Assembly: GCA_002401195.1 (NCBI GenBank)
Contig: NVSI01000054.1
Span: 1,169 to 9,107 of the forward strand
DNA: 7,939 nt
Direction: 5' to 3'
Source of the DNA: Alphaproteobacteria bacterium
GTDB lineage: Bacteria; Pseudomonadota; Alphaproteobacteria; Micavibrionales; UBA1664
A model generated the notes under the pieces. The model had not been told where the DNA came from and searched no databases. It was given only the letters and a program-made list of their open reading frames with translations. The translations under genes were made by a program, and so were the position numbers. Shown here piece by piece: positions 1 to 5,623 of the stretch (within the stretch, counting starts at the first letter, position 1; each line of letters begins with the position of its first letter).

Positions 1-774
1 CACGAAGTCGCCCCATCCCAAGGCGAAATCGGGATTGAGTTCGATACATTAACCAACAGCGCGGATGACGTTCAACTTTATAAATATGTGGTTCACAACA
101 CTGCGCACGCCTTTGGTCAAACAGCGACATTCATGCCAAAGCCTGTTTTTGGCGACAACGGATCGGGAATGCATTGCCACCAATCTTTATTCAAAGGCAA
201 AACGCCTGTTTTTGCCGGCGAAGAATACGCGAATTTATCCCAAGAGTGCCTGTGGTATATTGGTGGCATTATAAAACATGCAAAGGCCTTAAACGCCTTT
301 ACAAACCCATCCACCAATTCATATAAACGCCTTGTGCCTGGATATGAAGCGCCCGTATTATTGGCCTATTCCGCGCGCAACCGTTCGGCGTCTTGCCGTA
401 TTCCGATGGCAACAACGCCAAAGGCACGCCGCGTTGAGGTCCGATTCCCAGACCCAATGGCGAACCCTTATTTGGCCTATGCGGCGATGACGATGGCTGG
501 CCTTGATGGTATTCAAAACAAAATCAACCCGGGCGATCCCATGGATAAAAACCTGTACGATCTTCCAGCGCGCGAATTGGCAAAAATTCCAACGGTGTGT
601 GGATCGTTGCGCGAGGCATTGGATTCATTAGCCTCTGATAACAAATTCCTTCTCAAGGGCGACGTCTTTACAAAAGACACGATCAAGGCCTATATCGACC
701 TAAAAATGGAAGATGTTGAACGGTTTGAAACTGCGCCTCACCCTGTTGAGTTCGACATGTATTACAGTGGATAA
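1..774 (+). CDS. glnA: Type I glutamine synthetase, C-terminal part (5' truncated by window edge)
   Basis: Glutamine synthetase makes glutamine from glutamate, ammonia and ATP in the cytoplasm and is the main entry point for assimilated nitrogen. The frame is open from base 1, so only the last 257 residues of a protein normally near 470 are present. Visible signatures in fragment numbering are the His-Glu-Val-Ala start of the catalytic barrel (1-4), NGSGMH (53-58), the glutamate-binding flap region around [16 protein letters not shown] (103-118), and [12 protein letters not shown] (141-152). NLYDLP at 184-189 contains Tyr186, which matches the tyrosine adenylylated by GlnE in the enterobacterial enzyme. 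This indicates the GlnE-regulated GSI-beta type. The stop codon is TAA at 772-774, and pdxH begins just before it. The usual partner glnB would lie to the left, out of view. Identification is very secure. Confidence 0.97.
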   Translation, partial: HEVAPSQGEIGIEFDTLTNSADDVQLYKYVVHNTAHAFGQTATFMPKPVFGDNGSGMHCHQSLFKGKTPVFAGEEYANLSQECLWYIGGIIKHAKALNAFTNPSTNSYKRLVPGYEAPVLLAYSARNRSASCRIPMATTPKARRVEVRFPDPMANPYLAYAAMTMAGLDGIQNKINPGDPMDKNLYDLPARELAKIPTVCGSLREALDSLASDNKFLLKGDVFTKDTIKAYIDLKMEDVERFETAPHPVEFDMYYSG

Positions 775-1351
775 CAATCCATTTATTTTATTTTCCAAAT
801 GGATGGCGTTGGCGATAAAAAACGAACCCAACGACCCCAATGCCATGTGTCTATCCACAGTCGACGGTGATGGACACCCATCTTCACGCATTGTCTTGTT
901 AAAGGATTACGATGACAATGGCTTTGTTTTTTTTACAAATAGCCAAAGCCAAAAAGGACAAGAGTTAGCCGAAAATCAGAATGTCGCGCTCGGCTTTCAT
1001 TGGAAATCGCTCCTCAAACAAATTAGAATTAACGGTATAGCAAAAATTATACCTCGCGAAGAAACGACGAAATATTTTCATTCACGCGCTCGGGAAAGCC
1101 AAATTGCGTCCTATGCATCGTTGCAATCTCAACCGCTTCCTGACAAACGTATTTATGAAGATAAAATCAATGCCGTGCGAGAGCAGTTCAAAAATGAGGA
1201 AAACATCCCCTGCCCTGACCATTGGAACGGATATCGCGTGACACCATCCAAGATGGAGTTTTGGACACAAAAAGACTATCGCACTCATGATCGTTTTGTT
1301 TATACGCCCGATCATGATGATATTTGGAGTAAAGAGCGTCTCTACCCTTAA
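767..1351 (+). CDS. pdxH: Pyridoxine/pyridoxamine 5'-phosphate oxidase
   Basis: PdxH is an FMN-dependent oxidase that converts pyridoxine or pyridoxamine 5'-phosphate to pyridoxal 5'-phosphate, in PLP synthesis and salvage. From a GTG start the protein has 194 residues, matching the short form known in alphaproteobacteria. It opens with the usual PF-x-LF-x-x-W block. Family motifs are RIVLLK (41-46), FFTN followed by S-Q-K-G (55-64), [12 protein letters not shown] (77-88), a serine-arginine-x-x-S-Q-I block (106-112), HWNGYRVTP (132-140), EFW (144-146) and RTHDR (152-156), which keeps the arginine and histidine that bind the substrate. The protein ends in RLYP. An ATG at 713 in the same frame would add 18 residues lying wholly inside glnA and unlike the family, so I prefer GTG 767. 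No clear Shine-Dalgarno is visible, so translation is probably coupled to glnA through the 8-base overlap. Confidence 0.93.
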   Translation: MDNNPFILFSKWMALAIKNEPNDPNAMCLSTVDGDGHPSSRIVLLKDYDDNGFVFFTNSQSQKGQELAENQNVALGFHWKSLLKQIRINGIAKIIPREETTKYFHSRARESQIASYASLQSQPLPDKRIYEDKINAVREQFKNEENIPCPDHWNGYRVTPSKMEFWTQKDYRTHDRFVYTPDHDDIWSKERLYP

Positions 1352-1842
1352 TCAATGTCCAAAGGAACACCAGGGGTATACTTACAGGTCTTCATCGTCA
1401 TTGCGGATCGCACGGATGCGACATTCGAAATTTTTAATAATTTATCGCTCATGAAGGATTGATAATCTTCCCAATCCTTTGCCACAACGCGAAGCATATA
1501 ATCGTAATCCCCCGCAATGCCATACGCCTCGCGTACAACATCCCATTTTGCAATGGCCTTTTCAAAGGCAAGCTGATCCGCCTCACCTTGATTTTTCAAA
1601 CGAACCGTTGCAAAAGATGTCACACCATAGCCCAACTTTGGCGCGTTTAAATTCGCATGATACCCGATGATGATTTTTGATTCTTCCAATGCGCGAACAC
1701 GGCGCAAACAAGGCGGCGCAGAAATACCTGCATTGTTCGCTAAACTCACATTCGTCGTGCGACCGTTATTTTGAAGGTCATTCAAAATTTTACGATCAAT
1801 TTTATCCAACTTTACTTTCTTTTGAACCGCGCCCGTCGACAT
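1348..1842 (-). CDS. Lrp/AsnC family transcriptional regulator
   Basis: This is a cytoplasmic DNA-binding regulator of the leucine-responsive/AsnC family. The product has 164 residues. An N-terminal winged helix-turn-helix lies at about 11-60, beginning LDKIDRKILNDLQ and containing the recognition-helix signature SAPPCLRRVRALE (41-53). A ligand-binding RAM domain follows at about 68-155, with GDYDYMLRVV at 111-120. I chose the ATG at 1840-1842 because AAAGGA lies 8 bases upstream. A longer frame reaching 1902 would extend through the divergent gene's start and adds a non-conserved leader. The gene faces away from the ELM1-trxB pair; from memory, Lrp/AsnC genes often neighbour trxB in alphaproteobacteria. 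Family members commonly autoregulate, so the 49-base divergent gap is a likely binding region. The effector cannot be told from the sequence. Its stop overlaps the pdxH stop tail to tail. Confidence 0.93.
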   Translation of the reverse strand: MSTGAVQKKVKLDKIDRKILNDLQNNGRTTNVSLANNAGISAPPCLRRVRALEESKIIIGYHANLNAPKLGYGVTSFATVRLKNQGEADQLAFEKAIAKWDVVREAYGIAGDYDYMLRVVAKDWEDYQSFMSDKLLKISNVASVRSAMTMKTCKYTPGVPLDID

Positions 1843-1850
1843 ATTAAAAA

Positions 1851-1856
1851 TCCTTT
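1851..1856 (-). promoter_or_regulatory. Ribosome binding site deciding the Lrp/AsnC start
   Basis: On the minus strand this reads AAAGGA, 8 bases before the ATG at 1840-1842. It is the only good Shine-Dalgarno match near the candidate starts of this gene and supports the 164-residue form. Confidence 0.7.
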
Positions 1857-1883
1857 GTTTAAGATGATGAAACAGCTTATAAA
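1855..1883 (+). promoter_or_regulatory. Possible promoter of the ELM1-trxB pair
   Basis: TTGTTT (1855-1860) and TATAAA (1878-1883) are separated by 17 bases. The -10 is good and the -35 weak. Transcription would start within a base or two of the ATG at 1892, which would make the message leaderless or nearly so. That would fit the lack of any Shine-Dalgarno before 1892. Confidence 0.35.
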
Positions 1884-1904
1884 TTTCTTCCATGGAAAGC
1901 ACAA
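1876..1904 (-). promoter_or_regulatory. Possible promoter of the Lrp/AsnC gene
   Basis: On the minus strand a TATAAG box (1876-1881) lies 17 bases from TTGTGC (1899-1904). The -10 matches five of six consensus bases and the -35 only three, so this is a tentative call. It would give a leader of roughly 27 bases containing the AAAGGA ribosome binding site. The -10 overlaps the proposed -10 of the divergent gene. Confidence 0.35.
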
Positions 1905-2911
1905 GCGAAAAAGAGACAGAAAATTACAATTTTTCGTCAAATAAAGACATAAACTTATGGATTGTCACAGAAGGAATGGCCGGTACTGAAAACCAGTGCC
2001 TTGGTATTGCAGAACATTTAGGCGTTTCAAATGTTCTTGTCAAACATATTGGATTAAAATTTCCATTTAATCTCTTATGCCCCCACATTATAAAAAAAGC
2101 GCCGCGATGGGCGATAAAAAACGATGACTGGCCGACCTCTAACGATTGTGACGGCGCGTGGCCTGATATAGTGCTTGCCTCTGGTCGCAAGGCCGTCAGC
2201 GCAAGCCTATCAATCCCAAAGGCTTTTAAAGTTTTCATTCAAAACCCACGGATCGATCCAAAATATTTTGATTTGGTCGCCATCCCCGCCCACGATAATG
2301 TCACGGGCGATAATGTGATTGTGACAAAAGGCGCACCAAACCGCATTCATAATGCATCTCTTCAGGGCGCCGCTACGCGATTTAAAGACATGTTTAGCCA
2401 TCTTCCTGAACGAAAAATTGCCATCATGATTGGCGGGAACAGCAAAACGCATTCCATGCCTGATAATTTTGCCAAAATTTTATTTTCGCAACTTCTGCCC
2501 TATTTACAATCTGGGGAATGTGGCGTTTTAATCACGTGTTCACGCCGAACACCCGCTCATATCCAAGATCAAATTGCCTCCCTCTTTTCAACACCAAATT
2601 GTTACATATGGGATGGCACTGGCGACAACCCCTATCATGCATTTTTGGCCGAGGCTGATGCTCTCCTTGTCACCGAAGACAGCACATCCATGTTATCGGA
2701 TGCACTCACAACTGGAAAACCGACATACCGCCTGCCCCTTATTGGCGGATCTGCGAAATTTGATCGGCTGTACGCCTCTCTTGAAAACCATGGCGGCCTC
2801 CGCGTTTTTGAAGGCGAACTGGAAACATGGAATTACGAACCGTTGAATGATGCCAAAATGGTTGCGGATGAAATACAAAAACGATTTGCAATCCACGCCC
2901 AAGAAACCTAG
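1892..2911 (+). CDS. ELM1-family protein (mitochondrial fission ELM1 homologue, COG3660-type)
   Basis: This 339-residue protein belongs to the family named after plant ELM1, which recruits the dynamin-related fission protein to mitochondria. The bacterial role is not established to my knowledge. The fold is thought to resemble GT-B glycosyltransferases. Recognisable blocks are WIVTEGMAGTENQ (23-35), WPDIVLASGRKAV (90-102), QNPRID (117-122), the stretch around PAHDNVTGDNV (132-142), the nucleotide-binding-like IGGNSKTH (180-187), TCSRRTP (215-221) and TEDSTSMLSDAL (261-272), followed by the GKP-x-Y-x-L-P segment. No signal peptide or membrane segment is seen. The first conserved block begins at residue 23, so the ATG at 1892 is the only reasonable in-frame start, although it has no Shine-Dalgarno. 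The stop codon is embedded in the trxB ribosome binding site, suggesting one transcript. Family assignment is confident; a biochemical function is not offered. Confidence 0.88.
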   Translation: MESTSEKETENYNFSSNKDINLWIVTEGMAGTENQCLGIAEHLGVSNVLVKHIGLKFPFNLLCPHIIKKAPRWAIKNDDWPTSNDCDGAWPDIVLASGRKAVSASLSIPKAFKVFIQNPRIDPKYFDLVAIPAHDNVTGDNVIVTKGAPNRIHNASLQGAATRFKDMFSHLPERKIAIMIGGNSKTHSMPDNFAKILFSQLLPYLQSGECGVLITCSRRTPAHIQDQIASLFSTPNCYIWDGTGDNPYHAFLAEADALLVTEDSTSMLSDALTTGKPTYRLPLIGGSAKFDRLYASLENHGGLRVFEGELETWNYEPLNDAKMVADEIQKRFAIHAQET

Positions 2912-2914
2912 GAA
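2909..2914 (+). promoter_or_regulatory. trxB ribosome binding site overlapping the preceding stop codon
   Basis: TAGGAA includes the TAG stop of the ELM1-family gene and supplies an AGGAA Shine-Dalgarno 6 bases before the trxB ATG at 2921. Ribosomes terminating on the first gene are therefore placed to start on trxB. Confidence 0.75.
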
Positions 2915-2920
2915 TAGATT

Positions 2921-3907
2921 ATGAGTAATAAAGAAATAAAAACAAAAGTCTTCGTCATTGGTTCTGGCCCTGCGGGATACACCGCCGCGATTTACGCCGC
3001 CCGCGCCAATTTATCGCCTGTTATGGCTCTTGGCCGTGAACCAGGCGGTCAATTGATGATCACGACAGAGGTTGAAAATTATCCAGGCTTTGCCGAGGCG
3101 ATCGAAGGCCCGTTCTTGATGGAACAAATGAAGGCTCAGGCCGAAAATGTCGGAACGACAATGATTCATGATTTCATCACGGATATCGACCTCTCAAAAC
3201 GTCCTTATGTTTGCAAAGGCGAAAGCGGCGACACATACATTGCCGAAACGGTTATCATCTCCACAGGGGCAAAGGCACGCTGGCTTGGCCTAGAAAGCGA
3301 ACATACATTCCAAGGCCTTGGCGTGTCCGCATGTGCGACATGCGATGGGTTTTTCTTTCGCGGCAAAGAAGTCACCGTTATTGGCGGTGGGAACAGCGCC
3401 GTTGAGGAAGCATTGTTCCTTACTAACTTCTGTTCAAAAGTAACACTTATTCACCGCCGCGATGAATTGCGCGCCGAAAAAGTGATGCAAAAACGTCTGT
3501 TCACGAATGAAAAAATCGAGGTAATTTGGGATAGCACGGTTGAAGAAGTCGAAGGCATTAAACGCGGCGAAGAAGGCATCCCAGGTGTCACTGGCGTTCG
3601 TATTAAAAACACAAAAACAGGCGTGGAAACCACCGTTCCATGTGACGGTATGTTCGTGGCCATTGGGCACGACCCTGCAACGGAATTATTCAAAGGCAAA
3701 CTGGATATGGATGATGAGGGATATATCATCACCGCCCCCGATTCGACCGCGACAAATGTGCCGGGTGTTTACGCCGCCGGAGACGTCAAAGATAAATTAT
3801 ACCGTCAGGCCATCACAGCCGCAGGAATGGGATGCATGTCCGCCTTAGAGGCCGATAAATTCTTGGCCGAACAAGAAGATTCAGAATCTTCCGAGGCGGT
3901 TGCCTAA
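2921..3907 (+). CDS. trxB: Thioredoxin-disulfide reductase
   Basis: TrxB is a homodimeric FAD enzyme that uses NADPH to reduce thioredoxin, feeding ribonucleotide reductase and protein disulfide reduction in the cytoplasm. The 328-residue length is normal, with slightly extended tails. Domains in order are the FAD-binding GSGPAGYTAA (14-23), EPGGQLMITTEVENYPGF (40-57), the redox-active CATC (Cys138 and Cys141), the NADPH-binding GGGNSAVEEA (155-164), HRRDELRAEK (178-187), and the C-terminal FAD segment GVYAAGDV (282-289) followed by RQAITAAGMGC (295-305). All catalytic residues are present. The tail is acidic (EQEDSESSE) and probably disordered. It sits 9 bases after the ELM1-family gene. It ends 2 bases short of the opposing solenoid gene, with no stem-loop terminator between them. 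Confidence 0.97.
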   Translation: MSNKEIKTKVFVIGSGPAGYTAAIYAARANLSPVMALGREPGGQLMITTEVENYPGFAEAIEGPFLMEQMKAQAENVGTTMIHDFITDIDLSKRPYVCKGESGDTYIAETVIISTGAKARWLGLESEHTFQGLGVSACATCDGFFFRGKEVTVIGGGNSAVEEALFLTNFCSKVTLIHRRDELRAEKVMQKRLFTNEKIEVIWDSTVEEVEGIKRGEEGIPGVTGVRIKNTKTGVETTVPCDGMFVAIGHDPATELFKGKLDMDDEGYIITAPDSTATNVPGVYAAGDVKDKLYRQAITAAGMGCMSALEADKFLAEQEDSESSEAVA

Positions 3908-3915
3908 ATTTAGGC
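3902..3915. repeat. Perfect 14-bp palindrome spanning two opposed stop codons
   Basis: GCCTAAATTTAGGC is its own reverse complement. It holds an Ala-stop codon pair (GCC TAA) for trxB on the plus strand and the same pair for the solenoid gene on the minus strand. It has no loop and no flanking T-run, so it is not a standard intrinsic terminator. It could be a protein-binding site or a coincidence of two similar gene ends. Confidence 0.6.
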
Positions 3916-4869
3916 CATTTGCAATCTTTTTTGGAATTTCACGGCCGCGGCATGAACGCGGTCGTAATGTTTACGATCGTTCGAGTTCTCGTCACTATGG
4001 GTCTCTTCAATTGCCGATTTAAACTCGGCAACAGTTCCATTAAAACATCCTGCAAGAACAATCACGGTACCTTTGTTATCTGGATCCTCAATCATCACTG
4101 TGTGACGTTCGCTCTCATTTGATTGTTTGGAAACAACATAACGCCCCGTATCAATACAGCTATTATCCATCGATTCTGGCTTGCCTTTATTCAGGTCCAC
4201 GGCTTCATTAAACGCAGCGCGCGCCAGAGTATTCGTAAACAGCTGAGCCCCCACACCCATTTTCATCGCACGTTCAAAAAGTGACGTGTTCACAATCGAT
4301 TCAAAATCGTCGTACATCTTTTCAACTAACATTCTTTCCACAACTCTGGCTTCTTTAGCATTTTTTTCAAGCATATCAGGAAGCATGTCTGAGACGACAG
4401 AAACAATAACATCATTAAATCCTGGTGAGCAATTTAGTAAGCCATTCACCATATGCCGGGCTTGATTTGCATCTTTCTCAAACATATCAGGAATAATCTT
4501 TAACGTTATGGAGACAACCTCATCATGGCGTTTTAACCTTTTCACCTGTAAGGCATTCAGTATCGACAGTGTCTCGGCTGGATTTTCCTCAAACATATCA
4601 GGAAGCATTTTGAACACTGGAGTAAGAATTTCATCATGATATTGAGGCGCCTCGTCCAATAAAGTAAGGATCATAACGCGAGGGACACCAGTCCAGCCAT
4701 CCTCAAATATTCGAGGCAACGCCTCTAAGGCCTCAGAAACAATAAGCCCTTGATGATCTTTTGAATCTCGCAACAAATCATGAATTTTTTGTGGCAGCTT
4801 TTCGCCATCATTTTTCACAAGTTCGCGAAATTCATTTAACCCTTTTTCAACGTCAACAATCGTGTTCAT
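3910..4869 (-). CDS. Uncharacterised alpha-helical repeat (solenoid) protein with a separate C-terminal domain
   Basis: I do not recognise this 319-residue protein. Its first two thirds are predicted helical and contain tandem repeats of about 37 residues. Each carries a Leu/Ile-Pro pair followed by x-M/I-F/L-E, with the prolines at residues 52, 90, 127 and 164. A typical unit begins H-D-E-V-V-S, runs through I-P-D-M-F-E-K and ends in a leucine-rich helix. A degenerate fifth unit may follow near 189. The pattern recalls HEAT-like solenoids, which usually bind proteins, but that is inference. Residues about 230-319 form a different domain with predicted strands, the motif AGCFNGTVAEF (273-283), an acidic Asn-rich linker and a final basic helix. 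There is no signal peptide or membrane segment, so it is probably cytoplasmic. The ATG at 4869 is preferred because AAAGG lies 10 bases upstream; an in-frame ATG at 4878 sits only one base from that site. It has its own strong promoter and faces trxB tail to tail. Confidence 0.85.
   Translation of the reverse strand: MNTIVDVEKGLNEFRELVKNDGEKLPQKIHDLLRDSKDHQGLIVSEALEALPRIFEDGWTGVPRVMILTLLDEAPQYHDEILTPVFKMLPDMFEENPAETLSILNALQVKRLKRHDEVVSITLKIIPDMFEKDANQARHMVNGLLNCSPGFNDVIVSVVSDMLPDMLEKNAKEARVVERMLVEKMYDDFESIVNTSLFERAMKMGVGAQLFTNTLARAAFNEAVDLNKGKPESMDNSCIDTGRYVVSKQSNESERHTVMIEDPDNKGTVIVLAGCFNGTVAEFKSAIEETHSDENSNDRKHYDRVHAAAVKFQKRLQMA
4306..4638 (-). repeat. Three tandem 111-bp coding repeats
   Basis: Units of exactly 111 bases (37 codons) lie inside the solenoid gene. 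The shared plus-strand core CATATCAGG occurs at 4372, 4483 and 4594, with extra identity on both sides (TCAA or TCAAG before it, AAGCAT after it in two copies). A more diverged unit of about 39 codons lies to the right, around 4639-4755. Confidence 0.8.
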
Positions 4870-4879
4870 AAGAAACATA

Positions 4880-4884
4880 CCTTT
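4880..4884 (-). promoter_or_regulatory. Ribosome binding site of the solenoid gene
   Basis: The minus strand reads AAAGG, 10 bases before the ATG at 4867-4869 and 1 base before the ATG at 4876-4878. The spacing favours the shorter start. Confidence 0.6.
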
Positions 4885-4905
4885 ATTTTTTAAGCAATAT
4901 ATGTC

Positions 4906-4934
4906 TTTATAGCAGAATTAAGATAATATGTCAA
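4906..4934 (-). promoter_or_regulatory. Near-consensus sigma-70 promoter of the solenoid gene
   Basis: On the minus strand a perfect TTGACA (4929-4934) is followed after exactly 17 bases by TATAAA (4906-4911), five of six matches to the -10 consensus. Transcription would begin near 4899, giving a leader of about 30 bases that contains the AAAGG ribosome binding site. The -35 box contains the TGA stop codon of gloB. The gene can therefore be expressed independently of, and strongly relative to, the upstream operon. Confidence 0.75.
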
Positions 4935-5623
4935 AAGTTGTCCTTGGCGGCTCGGTATTCCGTGAATTTTTCGGCTGTATCTGCAATCAAAAATGGATTT
5001 GTTTTCTTTTCAACGCCCATCATTGTTGGGATTGTGCATGATTGCGTCAAGACCGTTTCACAACGATCCGCAATATCTTTGTTATCAGGCAAAATATGCG
5101 CAGAAAATTTCGCGTTCGAGGCCGTATATTCATGTCCGAAATACACAGTCACATCATCGGGGAGAGATTTTAATTTTTGAAGGCCTTCGAACATGGCCGC
5201 TGGCGTATCTTCGAATAAACGCCCGCATCCCATTGCGAATAAATTATCGCCCGAGAATAAAACTTTGTCCGCCGCGGAATATAAACATACATGCCCTTTT
5301 GTATGGCCACTGCCGTGAATAATTTGAAATTCAGTACCGCCAAAAACAAATGGAGTGCCTTCGGTTAAAACTTCATCGGCCGTGCCGCATTCTTTTGGTG
5401 CGATCCATTTCGCATTATATTTATCCAAAAGATCTGTGTTTCCATCCGTATGATCCCCATGGTGATGCGTGTTAATCACCATATCCAGCGGCCAGCCCTT
5501 ATCATCCAAAAAATCAATAAATGGTTTTGATTCGCCCGGATCGATCACACCCACAACGCCGTTTGAACGTATGACAAACGCGTAATTATCATCTAGGATT
5601 GGTAAAATATGTACATCTAGCAT
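4931..5623 (-). CDS. gloB: Hydroxyacylglutathione hydrolase (glyoxalase II)
   Basis: Glyoxalase II hydrolyses S-lactoylglutathione to lactate and glutathione, the second step of methylglyoxal detoxification. The product has 230 residues, slightly shorter than the usual 250 or so, with all functional parts present. The metallo-beta-lactamase motif THHHGDH is at 52-58 (metal ligands His53, His55, Asp57, His58). Further ligands are His107 in SGHTKGH (105-111), Asp126 in FSGDNLF (123-129) and His164 in FGHEYT (162-167). GCGRLFE (132-138) and the C-terminal YRAAKDNF, with its glutathione-binding Arg and Lys, are characteristic. The ATG at 5621-5623 fits the family's DNYAFVIR opening and has CGGAG 8 bases upstream. 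A longer frame to 5698 is only the overlapping methyltransferase gene. The start shares one base with the methyltransferase stop (TAATG), indicating translational coupling. Confidence 0.95.
   Translation of the reverse strand: MLDVHILPILDDNYAFVIRSNGVVGVIDPGESKPFIDFLDDKGWPLDMVINTHHHGDHTDGNTDLLDKYNAKWIAPKECGTADEVLTEGTPFVFGGTEFQIIHGSGHTKGHVCLYSAADKVLFSGDNLFAMGCGRLFEDTPAAMFEGLQKLKSLPDDVTVYFGHEYTASNAKFSAHILPDNKDIADRCETVLTQSCTIPTMMGVEKKTNPFLIADTAEKFTEYRAAKDNF

Noticed and set aside
713..766. Longer PdxH beginning at ATG 713
   Set aside because: The added 18 residues lie entirely in glnA, have no Shine-Dalgarno and do not resemble PdxH N-termini.
1843..1902. Upstream extension of the Lrp/AsnC gene to 1902
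   Set aside because: The extra 20 residues are not family-like and overlap the divergent gene's start; AAAGGA points to the ATG at 1842.
1924..2452. Two minus-strand open frames within the ELM1-family gene
   Set aside because: They are shadows of a well-supported coding sequence with conserved family motifs on the plus strand.
3434..3732. Minus-strand open frames within trxB
   Set aside because: They are shadows of trxB, whose motifs are intact through the region.
3902..3915. Rho-independent terminator at the palindrome
   Set aside because: The stem has no loop, is AT-rich in the centre and lacks a T-run on either strand.
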